Origin: Treponema sp.
GTDB lineage: Bacteria; Spirochaetota; Spirochaetia; Treponematales; Breznakiellaceae
Assembly: GCA_031275035.1 (NCBI GenBank)
Contig: JAISPH010000121.1
Span: forward strand, 1 to 18,548
Length of the DNA stretch: 18,548 bases
Direction of reading: 5' to 3'
Positions 12,797-18,548 of the stretch are shown piece after piece; position 1 is the stretch's first letter; each line of letters starts with the position of its first letter. A program made the translations under genes and the position numbers. The notes under the pieces were generated by a model, which made no database searches, was not told where the DNA came from, and saw only the letters and a list, made by a program, of their open reading frames with translations.

Positions 12797-14806
12797 CTAC
12801 CTGTTGTTGCTGTTCTGCCGGCTGAATTGATCCAGGGAAGTGGACATCCGTTCCATGCGGTTATAGGCGCCCTCCATCGTTCCATACTGAATTTTAAGGC
12901 TGGCTTCCTTGGCGGCAAGCTGGCGGTCCATGGTATCCATACGCCGCTGTTCCTGGGAGATCTTTGTATCGATGGTTCCTGTTTTAAGGGTGATAAGACC
13001 TCCGGTTTCCACAAAGGGCTTGACAATCCCGTCGATGGCGATGGCAACGCCGGTGTCGGCGATAAGATCCCCGTCGGAATCGGAACCAAAGAGCTGCTGA
13101 ACGGCGGGCAGCTTTGACGCCAGAACTCCGTCCAGAACCTTTTCGTCAATCTCCAGATAACCCCGCAGCCGGGAGGCGTCGTAACCCGAACTGGCCCCGG
13201 CCCGCCGTACATCGGTGCCTATGCCAATCTGGGCAAGCATGGACAGGGCCCGTTCCTCCGCGGTGGGGTAGGGGCTGGCCGCCGCCCGCTGAAGGTTGGC
13301 CTTGAGCTGATTCAGGCCGGTATCGCCCTGAAAGGCGCCCATCCGTTTTTTCAGCTCCCCCTGTTCTTCTGGAGAGAGATAGGTCAGCTCCTCTACAATA
13401 CGGTCATCCTGGCGGGTCAATACGTTAAGTTCCGCCACAAGCCGGTTATAATTTCCCGTGAGGGTGATGATTGCTTCTTTTATCGATTCACGATCGGGCT
13501 GAACCCCCAGCTTTACCGGCCGGTCCGAAGGATTTCTGGCAGTAATGGTAACTCCCGGGATAAGATCGCTTATTTCATTGGCGGGACGGCGGACTTCAAT
13601 CCCGTCCATGACCACCACCGCGTCCTGAGCAGTGGAGATGGCGTTAAGAGGATTTGCCCCCCCGGAGGTCCGGGGATCCAAAATTCTGATATTTCTGATG
13701 GAAACGTCCCGGTTGGTGTTGTTGTTTACCAATTCCATGGAGGCGATGGTCTTGCCTCCGGCTATACCGGAAAGATCGTACTGATACGATGCAAAATCCT
13801 GGGAATCCCGGATGGGGGGAACCGGAGCCTTGGTGCCGTCGGTAAAGGTAAGGGAGAGGATTCCCAGATCATCCACCCGCTTCGGCATTTCCGGGGGAAC
13901 CCAGACGGGAAGGGGAACCGAGGAAAGGTCGTTTTCGATGGTAACGCCCCCGTAGCTTATAGAACCGGCATCGGGGATTGAAGGCCCCGCCGGGGGCGCG
14001 GGAATATGTTCGCCGGGCAGCAGCCTGGTGGCCGCCTCAAAACGCAGGGCCATGCCTTCGGAGAGAATGGCTTCGCCGGGATAGATCTGGTTTCTGCCCC
14101 CGGCGGCTACGGTGAGGACATTTTCCTCAAGCCGGAGCTCCGGGCCCCGGACGGTATCGGCGTTGAGAGCCAGGTCCCGGCGGGTATTGTAGGACTGGCC
14201 GATCATGCCGGTTTCAAGGGCCAGCTTTTCCGCTTCACCGGAAAAACCGAGCCGCTTCTCGGCGCCCGTAACCAGGGATTCTATAAGCAGGGAATGGGTT
14301 TCAGGATCAACTGCGACAAGATCCGCCCGGATCTTGTCGCGGCCCCGGCGGTTCAGGGCGTCGGCAAAGTCCCTCAAAGAGCCGCCCCTGAAACTGAAGG
14401 AAATTTCATCCTCTCCCACAGAGAAGGTATAGGTTCCCCCTTCAACCCTGAAGGATCTGTCCAGGGGAGCTGAGAGAAAACGGTCGGACCGGGCAATTTG
14501 TTTTACGGTAAAGCTCCGTTCCTGTTCCACCGCATTTCTGGTGGCAGTCCCGGTAAGCACCGATTCATCCTGGGAAACGACGATGCGGTCATTAAAGGGA
14601 TTCTGAAAAGAGTAGAGGAGTTTCGCGCTGTCCCGCAGGGAAGTGATGCGCCGGCCCACTTCCTGCCAGTATGTTTTTTGAGTCTCGAGATCCTCGACAT
14701 CCTTTGCAACCCGGTCCCGGGGAACCCGCTCGAGTTTCATCAGATCATCGATGATCTTTTCCGTATTGAACCGGCTTTTTACCCCCGGAATATAAACATC
14801 GGACAT
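12797..14806 (-). CDS. fliD: FliD, filament cap protein (HAP2)
   Basis: 669 residues. The N-terminus MSDVYIPGVKSRFNTEKIID with DLMKLERVPRDR is the conserved FliD coil. The C-terminus (DTKISQEQRRMDTMDRQLAA with MEGAYNRMERMSTSLDQFS) is its partner coil. It caps the growing filament and folds exported flagellin. A motif DSDGDLIAD (residues about 576-584) resembles a calcium loop. ATG 14806 is chosen because it gives the family-standard start and has GAGGGG eight bases upstream. An in-frame TTG at 14836 would add ten unlike residues and overlap flaG. It follows flaG by 26 bases, and flaG-fliD is a common pair. Confidence 0.95.
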   Translation of the reverse strand: MSDVYIPGVKSRFNTEKIIDDLMKLERVPRDRVAKDVEDLETQKTYWQEVGRRITSLRDSAKLLYSFQNPFNDRIVVSQDESVLTGTATRNAVEQERSFTVKQIARSDRFLSAPLDRSFRVEGGTYTFSVGEDEISFSFRGGSLRDFADALNRRGRDKIRADLVAVDPETHSLLIESLVTGAEKRLGFSGEAEKLALETGMIGQSYNTRRDLALNADTVRGPELRLEENVLTVAAGGRNQIYPGEAILSEGMALRFEAATRLLPGEHIPAPPAGPSIPDAGSISYGGVTIENDLSSVPLPVWVPPEMPKRVDDLGILSLTFTDGTKAPVPPIRDSQDFASYQYDLSGIAGGKTIASMELVNNNTNRDVSIRNIRILDPRTSGGANPLNAISTAQDAVVVMDGIEVRRPANEISDLIPGVTITARNPSDRPVKLGVQPDRESIKEAIITLTGNYNRLVAELNVLTRQDDRIVEELTYLSPEEQGELKKRMGAFQGDTGLNQLKANLQRAAASPYPTAEERALSMLAQIGIGTDVRRAGASSGYDASRLRGYLEIDEKVLDGVLASKLPAVQQLFGSDSDGDLIADTGVAIAIDGIVKPFVETGGLITLKTGTIDTKISQEQRRMDTMDRQLAAKEASLKIQYGTMEGAYNRMERMSTSLDQFSRQNSNNR

Positions 14807-14832
14807 GCCGTTTTCCCCTCCCCAGCCGCCGG

Positions 14833-15201
14833 TCAAACCCTCTCGTCAAAGAGGAAGCCTATGGTCTCCTTTAACTTGTTGTGCATGCGCTGCAATTCTT
14901 CTGGTGGAAGCACTTTGATTACTTTATCGGTTTCCGGATCGATAACCTTTACGGTTACTTCGTTGGACTGGTGATCCACCACAAACTGAAGTTTACGGTT
15001 AAAGGCAAGGCTGATCCGCTCAAGATCCGCGGTAATGGCTTCCAATTTTTGGGGTTCACGGTTTCCCGGCAGGGACGCTTCAAATCTGTCAAGGACGGCG
15101 GTCCGTTCCGCAGTCCGGATCTGCGCGGCCCGCGCAGATCCCCTGTCCTGGGGAAGATCCTGCTGCTGGATCGCTCCTGCAGCGGCGATTTGTATACCCA
15201 T
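14833..15201 (-). CDS. flaG: FlaG, filament-length-associated flagellar protein
   Basis: 122 residues. The C-terminal half carries the FlaG signature: LAFNRKLQFVVDHQSNEVTV, then VKVIDPETDKVIKVLPPEEL and the closing LKETIGFLFDERV. FlaG proteins affect filament length and stability in several bacteria. An upstream in-frame start (15228) exists, but ATG 15201 gives MGIQIAAAGAIQQQD and has GGGAGGT five bases upstream. That ribosome binding site coincides with a near-consensus CsrA site. First gene of the eight-gene minus-strand operon, behind the flaB terminator. Confidence 0.88.
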   Translation of the reverse strand: MGIQIAAAGAIQQQDLPQDRGSARAAQIRTAERTAVLDRFEASLPGNREPQKLEAITADLERISLAFNRKLQFVVDHQSNEVTVKVIDPETDKVIKVLPPEELQRMHNKLKETIGFLFDERV

Positions 15202-15206
15202 GGAAT

Positions 15207-15218
15207 ACCTCCCTGTAC
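15207..15218 (-). promoter_or_regulatory. CsrA-like site over the flaG ribosome binding site
   Basis: The minus strand reads GTACAGGGAGGT, matching 11 of 12 positions of the CsrA SELEX consensus RUACARGGAUGU. TAC and GTA can pair to put AGGGAG in a loop. It includes the ribosome binding site, so binding would block flaG translation. Confidence 0.5.
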
Positions 15219-15297
15219 GGCTGTTCATACAGCTAAGTTCCCGCCAATCCGTGGCAAGAACAGATTATCCCTCCACGCCGGAGAGAATCGTAGTCTC

Positions 15298-15335
15298 TAA
15301 AGAAAGGACGGAGAAGAGCGCGATCTTCCCCGTCC
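15298..15335 (-). terminator. Intrinsic terminator after the flagellin genes
   Basis: On the minus strand GGACGGGGAAGA pairs with TCTTCTCCGTCC (12 bp, one G-T) around a six-base loop and is followed by TTTCTTT. It lies about 85 bases after the flaB stop at 15420 and separates flagellin from the flaG-fliD operon. In the rest of 15202-15419 I see only a 5-bp hairpin (GCTGT/ACAGC) just before the flaG leader site and no clear promoter for flaG. Confidence 0.88.
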
Positions 15336-15419
15336 TCATTGGTCATTTTACTACTGCTCAATGCCAATGTTTTTCAAAAGACGACGTCCAGAGGTCTCTT
15401 GAAAGATACGCCGCCGGTA

Positions 15420-16274
15420 TTAACCGAGGAGCTGCAGTACCGATTGGGTCCGCACGTTGGCCTGAGCCAGCATGGCGGTTCCCGCCTGGTTAAGAATGCT
15501 GTCCTTGGTGTAACCGACTACTTCCTCCGCCATATCCGCATCCCTGATCCGGGATTCGGCGGCCTGGAGGTTTTCCGACGCAATGGCGACGCCTTCGGCG
15601 GCCATTTCAAACCGGTTCTGATACGCGCCGAGATCGGCCCGCTGTTTGGAAACCTGTTTGAGGGCGGAATCCACCATCCCGATAGCCTGGTTGGCCTCTT
15701 CGGGGGTGGTAATAGAAACGGTTCCGGCTTCACCCTGAGCGGTTTGTAAACCAAGGGCAGTGGCGGTCATGGTGCCGATATAGACCTGTTCGTTCTGGTC
15801 CATATTGGCTCCAACCTGGAACTGCATGACCCGGTTCACCGCCGAGTTTTGGGCAAAGGCCCCGGTCAGCATGTTCATACCGTTAAATTGAGCGTGGCTC
15901 GCAATACGGTTGATTTCATCGACCAGCTGGGAAACCTCTACCTGGATCTGCATACGGTCCTCATCGGTATAAATACCGTTGGCGGACTGTACGGACAGCT
16001 CCCTGAGGCGGTGCAGGATATCCTGGGTTTCCTGAAGGTAGCCTTCAGTAGCCTGGATAAAGGACACGCCGTTCTGAATATTACGCCCGGCCTGATTTAA
16101 GCCCCTGACCTGGCTCCGCATTTTTTCGGAGACCGCAAGCCCGGAAGCGTCGTCCCCGGCCCGGTTGATCCTCAAGCCGGAGCTGAGCTTTTCAATGCTC
16201 TTTGCTACATCGGCATTGGTAACCCCAAGCTGGCGGTTGGCGTACATGGCGCTCATGTTGTGATTAATAATCAT
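15420..16274 (-). CDS. flaB: FlaB-type flagellin, periplasmic flagellar core protein (second copy)
   Basis: 284 residues, the usual FlaB length. The N-terminal coil holds [17 protein letters not shown] and [20 protein letters not shown]. The middle has [14 protein letters not shown] and [20 protein letters not shown]. The C-terminal coil is [20 protein letters not shown] with [21 protein letters not shown]. There is no signal peptide; it is exported by the flagellar system into the periplasm to form the filament core. [23 protein letters not shown] resembles T. pallidum FlaB3 more than FlaB1, as I recall them. The frame is open upstream to 16397, but ATG 16274 has AAGGAGG and the exact family start. 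The leader carries a CsrA-type hairpin. Confidence 0.96.
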   Translation of the reverse strand: MIINHNMSAMYANRQLGVTNADVAKSIEKLSSGLRINRAGDDASGLAVSEKMRSQVRGLNQAGRNIQNGVSFIQATEGYLQETQDILHRLRELSVQSANGIYTDEDRMQIQVEVSQLVDEINRIASHAQFNGMNMLTGAFAQNSAVNRVMQFQVGANMDQNEQVYIGTMTATALGLQTAQGEAGTVSITTPEEANQAIGMVDSALKQVSKQRADLGAYQNRFEMAAEGVAIASENLQAAESRIRDADMAEEVVGYTKDSILNQAGTAMLAQANVRTQSVLQLLG

Positions 16275-16278
16275 ATAA

Positions 16279-16316
16279 CCCTCCTTGCGTTGGTAACCCC
16301 GGCTGTCCTTAGCCGG
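16279..16316 (-). promoter_or_regulatory. CsrA-type hairpin and ribosome binding site of flaB (16274)
   Basis: On the minus strand CCGGCT and AGCCGG form a 6-bp stem whose whole loop is AAGGAC. Twelve bases later comes AAGGAGGG, four bases before ATG. This is the two-site layout (GGA in a loop, then GGA in the ribosome binding site) known for CsrA control of flagellin mRNA. Confidence 0.6.
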
Positions 16317-16529
16317 AGCCGAACCGCACAATCTTCCCTCCAGGAGAAGGTTCGCGCCGCTCCTCCTGAAGTTCCAACGACGGAACGGGAGACCCATCTC
16401 CGAAACCGGAGATGAGCCGCCCGAACCGTTGTGCGCGCCGGGTAAGCTGAACCCCTACCCGGTTTCCAACAAAGGGTTTTTGTCAAAGAACACTGCCATC
16501 CCCGGAGCTCTTGCGGGGACCGGGACGGC

Positions 16530-16562
16530 GTTTACAATAAAAGATACTCTTTTATTGTAAAC
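16530..16562. repeat. 13-bp perfect inverted repeat between the flaB genes
   Basis: GTTTACAATAAAA, seven bases, then TTTTATTGTAAAC. AT-rich in GC-rich surroundings. On each strand it contains TTTACA, a 16-base gap and TATTGT, a possible weak promoter pair. It could be an operator with a promoter, an RNA hairpin for mRNA stability, or part of the end of the upstream transcript. Confidence 0.6.
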
Positions 16563-16592
16563 CGGTAAAGCCTTTCTTTTAAGAAAAGCTCC

Positions 16593-16616
16593 GGGGGAAT
16601 CCGCGGGAATTCCCCC
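16593..16616 (-). terminator. Possible terminator of the upstream flaB transcript
   Basis: GGGGGAAT pairs perfectly with ATTCCCCC around an eight-base loop. On the minus strand GGAGCTTTTCTT follows, so the T-rich stretch starts a few bases late. It may end or partly end the first flaB message. Confidence 0.4.
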
Positions 16617-16683
16617 GTCTAAGCCTTTCCTCCGGGGAACTCTCCGGAGGGGAGAGAGAACCCTCCACTTGTATTGTAACTTC

Positions 16684-17544
16684 CTATTGCAGAAGCTGCA
16701 ATACCGAAGTGGCCCTCTGGTTCGCCTGGGCCAGCATCGCCGTCCCGGACTGGATCAGAATCTGGTCCCGGGTATAGTCCACCATCTGGTTGGCCATATT
16801 GGTATCCCGGATCTTGGATTCCGAAGCCTGCATGTTTTCGGAGCCGATGTCGAGACCCACCACGGCATGTTCCAGCCGGTTCTGATAGGCCCCCAGATCG
16901 GCCCGCTGCTTGTTGATGATCTTAAGGGCGGTGTCCAGGGTTCCTATGGCCCGGTTGGCGTTGTCGGGAGATTCGAGGCTGATAAAGGTCTCGTCCCCGG
17001 CGGAACGGATTCCCAGGCCCTTGGAGGTCATGGTACCGATGAAAACCTGCTCCCGCTGATCCATATTGGCGCCGATGTGGAACCACATGGACCCGGTGAT
17101 AAGGTTTCCCCCGGTATCCCGGGCAAAACGGCCGGTCAGCATATTCATGCCGTTAAACTGGGCATGGCTGGCAATGCGGTCCACCTCGTCCACCAGCTGG
17201 GAGACCTCTACCTGGATGTACATCCTGTCCTCTTCGGAGTAGATACCGTTGGCGGCCTGTACCGCCAATTCCCGGATGCGCTGGATGATATCCTGGGTTT
17301 CCTGAAGGTAACCTTCGCTGACCTGGATAAAGGAGATGCCGTTTGTTGCATTGGCGGAAGCCTGGTTCAGACCCCGGATCTGGCTTCTGAACTTTTCAGA
17401 AACCGCAAGGCCGGAAGCGTCGTCCCCGGCCCGGTTGATACGAAGCCCGGAAGAAAGCTTCTCCATGTTCTTGGTAAGGCTATTGTTGGTAACCTTGAGG
17501 GACCGGTCCGCAAACATGGCGGACAGGTTGTGGTTGATGATCAT
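16684..17544 (-). CDS. flaB: FlaB-type flagellin, periplasmic flagellar core protein (first copy)
   Basis: 286 residues. It shares [46 protein letters not shown] and the C-terminal [20 protein letters not shown] with the second copy. The central part ([20 protein letters not shown]) resembles T. pallidum FlaB1/FlaB2 as I recall them. The variable centre between the coils is short, as in all spirochaetal FlaBs. ATG 17544 has AAGGAGGA four bases upstream. A sigma-28-like promoter lies at 17713-17740, leaving a leader of about 160 bases with three hairpins. Likely the more strongly transcribed copy. No signal peptide. Confidence 0.97.
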   Translation of the reverse strand: MIINHNLSAMFADRSLKVTNNSLTKNMEKLSSGLRINRAGDDASGLAVSEKFRSQIRGLNQASANATNGISFIQVSEGYLQETQDIIQRIRELAVQAANGIYSEEDRMYIQVEVSQLVDEVDRIASHAQFNGMNMLTGRFARDTGGNLITGSMWFHIGANMDQREQVFIGTMTSKGLGIRSAGDETFISLESPDNANRAIGTLDTALKIINKQRADLGAYQNRLEHAVVGLDIGSENMQASESKIRDTNMANQMVDYTRDQILIQSGTAMLAQANQRATSVLQLLQ

Positions 17545-17548
17545 GTCA

Positions 17549-17586
17549 TCCTCCTTGAAAATATTCGAAAGACGTCCTTGTCTTTC
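17549..17586 (-). promoter_or_regulatory. CsrA-type hairpin and ribosome binding site of flaB (17544)
   Basis: On the minus strand GAAAGAC and GTCTTTC form a perfect 7-bp stem whose loop is AAGGAC. AGACAAGGACGT matches 10 of 12 positions of the CsrA consensus. Ten bases after the hairpin is the ribosome binding site AAGGAGGA. The loop is identical to that in the other flaB leader, although the stems differ. Confidence 0.65.
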
Positions 17587-17658
17587 CGGGAAGCCTTAAA
17601 CTTCCCGCAACAGCTCAAGTTCTTTCCGGGCAGGCCGATATTCGTAAGGAGAACGAAT
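17587..17658 (-). other. Two further hairpins in the flaB (17544) leader
   Basis: CGGGAAG (17587-17593) pairs with CTTCCCG (17601-17607), directly next to the CsrA-type hairpin. ATTCGT (17640-17645) pairs with ACGAAT (17653-17658). Both are perfect. They may insulate or order the leader fold. Confidence 0.45.
17615..17641 (+). promoter_or_regulatory. Sigma-28-like motif on the opposite strand inside the flaB leader
   Basis: TCAAGTTC (17615-17622), 11 bases, then GCCGATAT (17634-17641), close to the sigma-28 consensus TAAAGTTT-N11-GCCGATAA with exact spacing. It points right, against flaB transcription. No gene with a ribosome binding site follows on the plus strand, so the product would be an antisense RNA. 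It may be chance. Confidence 0.3.
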
Positions 17659-17712
17659 AACAGCATACGCACCTCGCCGCGGATAAGGCGGAAAGACCTT
17701 TCACTAACCCCA

Positions 17713-17740
17713 TTTTCGGCATAATTCCGCCGGAACTTTA
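17713..17740 (-). promoter_or_regulatory. Sigma-28 (FliA)-like promoter of flaB (17544)
   Basis: On the minus strand TAAAGTTC (17733-17740), 12 bases, then GCCGAAAA (17713-17720). The consensus is TAAAGTTT-N11-GCCGATAA, so the spacing is one base long. The start would be near 17706. Flagellin genes are the classic sigma-28 targets. Confidence 0.55.
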
Positions 17741-17815
17741 GGAAAATTTTCAAAATACGGCAAAACCGCGCTTAAAACGGCTTCAATCGTAAAGGACATT
17801 GAAAGCATCCGCGGA

Positions 17816-18548
17816 TCAGTTTTGCCGTACCGCTTTCAGCAGAAAACTTTTCCACCTCCAGGTAAGCGGTCCGGCCGCGGCCCGTTCCAAAAGCAGGGCT
17901 TTAAGGACGGCAAGATCCGCTTCGCCGATGGATTCCGCCATGGCCGCTCCCCAGCTGGACTTTTCTCCGTCGAACCAGCGGGCAATATCCGCCCCCAGGA
18001 CAAGGCGTTCTTCCCGCTGGTCAAACATTTCTTTTGAAACGGAGAACCCTGCGGCGGCGGCGGCGCTTTCAAGCTGTTCCGGCATCCAGGCCCAGTAGTT
18101 TTCCGCTTCCGCCCCGGAGGGACTGAAGAAATGTTCCTCGGCGCCGTGAAAAGCCTCCAAAAGGTCCCGGGAAACCGCTCCTTTACCCGGCAGGCCCTCC
18201 AGCAGGCCCGAAAGACGCTGTCCCAGTCCCGGCGGGGAGGCGAGGATCACGAGGGTCCCCCTTTTTTCAAGCAGGGCCGCCGCTCCGGCGGCGGTTTCTG
18301 CAAAGACAGCCGCCGGAGGCTGCCCGCGGAAACCCCGCCGCCACGGTTCCCTCAGGACGATGCCGTCAAAGACGGAAGAGCCGAACCAGGAATCCGCCTG
18401 GGCCGGGGAGGGAAAGCCGGAGGAGGAAAAATTGTTTTGCGCCGCGCTATGCGCCGCATCCTGCGCCGTTTCCGCCGGGACCGCGGCGATCTGCGGCATT
18501 TCGGTTTCGTCAAGCCTGGAGGCGGAGGCAAAACCGGCAAGCGCATCC
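17816..18548 (-). CDS. C-terminal part of a larger protein, possibly a spirochaetal RarA fusion (cut by window edge)
   Basis: The frame is open to the window edge, so the ATG at 18499 is probably internal; 244 codons plus stop are visible. The visible part begins with an Ala-rich linker (through AETAQDAAHSAAQ), then a folded domain: WFGSSVFDGIVLREPWRRGF, LLEKRGTLVILASPPGLGQRL, then helices to LTWRWKSFLLKAV. The pattern of an acidic strand, helix, then KRGTLVILASPP recalls the end of a methyltransferase-like Rossmann fold. I recall that spirochaetes have a RarA/MgsA AAA+ protein fused to an unknown C-terminal domain of this type; this is memory, not proof. It lies upstream of and codirectional with flaB, ending 75 bases before its promoter. 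Confidence 0.45.
   Translation of the reverse strand, partial: DALAGFASASRLDETEMPQIAAVPAETAQDAAHSAAQNNFSSSGFPSPAQADSWFGSSVFDGIVLREPWRRGFRGQPPAAVFAETAAGAAALLEKRGTLVILASPPGLGQRLSGLLEGLPGKGAVSRDLLEAFHGAEEHFFSPSGAEAENYWAWMPEQLESAAAAAGFSVSKEMFDQREERLVLGADIARWFDGEKSSWGAAMAESIGEADLAVLKALLLERAAAGPLTWRWKSFLLKAVRQN

Larger units (their letters stand above)
16275..16683 (-). other. Highly structured 409-base region between the two flaB genes
   Basis: No gene. On the minus strand, in order after the upstream flaB stop, it contains these perfect hairpins: 16629-16650 (7 bp), 16593-16616 (8 bp), 16530-16562 (13 bp), 16438-16462 (7 bp, CCGGGTA/TACCCGG), 16395-16414 (8 bp, CATCTCCG/CGGAGATG) and 16299-16316 (6 bp, loop AAGGAC). 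A further pairing, CGCACAA (16325-16331) with TTGTGCG (16429-16435), could enclose the 16395-16414 hairpin. It is the leader of the downstream flaB and contains many GGA motifs. I find no convincing sigma-28 promoter here. Confidence 0.6.

Noticed and set aside
16275..16397. 41-codon N-terminal extension of flaB
   Set aside because: The FlaB family starts at MIINHN, and ATG 16274 has an excellent ribosome binding site; the extension is the structured leader.
16470..16500. Sigma-54 promoter for the second flaB (minus strand TGGCA...TTTGA)
   Set aside because: The GG and GC elements are not at the required distance and the -12 GC is missing.
16669..17724. 351-residue open frame on the plus strand over flaB
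   Set aside because: Antisense shadow of a highly conserved flagellin gene; no ribosome binding site and no recognisable protein.

Overview
This window looks like the chromosome of a spirochaete of the Treponema group. Two FlaB-type periplasmic flagellin genes lie in tandem beside flaG and fliD. A complete flgN-flgK-flgL-fliW-csrA operon is also present, and the flagellin sequences (MIINHN start, [20 protein letters not shown] block, GANMDQ) are typical of treponemes. The DNA is fairly GC-rich. I see no mobile element, phage gene or CRISPR array. From memory, the gene content matches three separate loci of T. pallidum (tig-clpP-clpX; csrA-fliW-flgL-flgK; flaB1/flaB3-fliD-downstream), here brought side by side.

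Layout, left to right. (1) Positions 1-2103, minus strand: the protein-quality-control operon tig-clpP-clpX, with clpX cut by the window edge. (2) Positions 2104-3600: a gene-poor stretch with tRNA-Leu(UAG), tRNA-Gly(GCC), tRNA-Lys(CUU), tRNA-Arg(UCG) and tRNA-His(GUG), all on the minus strand. It also holds a decayed tRNA that kept only its 3' half but sits behind a near-consensus promoter. (3) Positions 3687-8149, plus strand: flgN-like chaperone, flgK, flgL, fliW and csrA, i.e. hook-filament junction proteins plus the FliW/CsrA flagellin-homeostasis pair. (4) Positions 8150-8339: convergent terminators. (5) Positions 15201 down to 8340, minus strand: a tight operon flaG, fliD, an unknown 275-residue protein, a membrane-anchored PilZ protein, an 87-residue unknown, tsaE, tsaB and an HD-GYP phosphodiesterase. 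It mixes filament assembly, c-di-GMP signalling and t6A tRNA modification. (6) Positions 17544 down to 15420: two flagellin genes, each with a structured leader. (7) Positions 17816-18548, minus: the C-terminal part of a larger protein, possibly a spirochaetal RarA fusion.

How the genes fit together: FlgK, FlgL, FliD, FlaG and the two FlaBs build the periplasmic filament. FlgN would chaperone FlgK/FlgL. FliW and CsrA would tie flagellin translation to flagellin export. The leaders of both flagellin genes carry a perfect hairpin with the same six-base loop AAGGAC on different stems, 10-12 bases upstream of an AAGGAGG ribosome binding site. The flaG ribosome binding site lies in an 11/12 match to the CsrA consensus. 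Regulator and targets therefore appear to be encoded within 10 kb. Sigma-28-like promoters precede flaB (17544) and flgN, and a third lies on the opposite strand inside the flaB leader.
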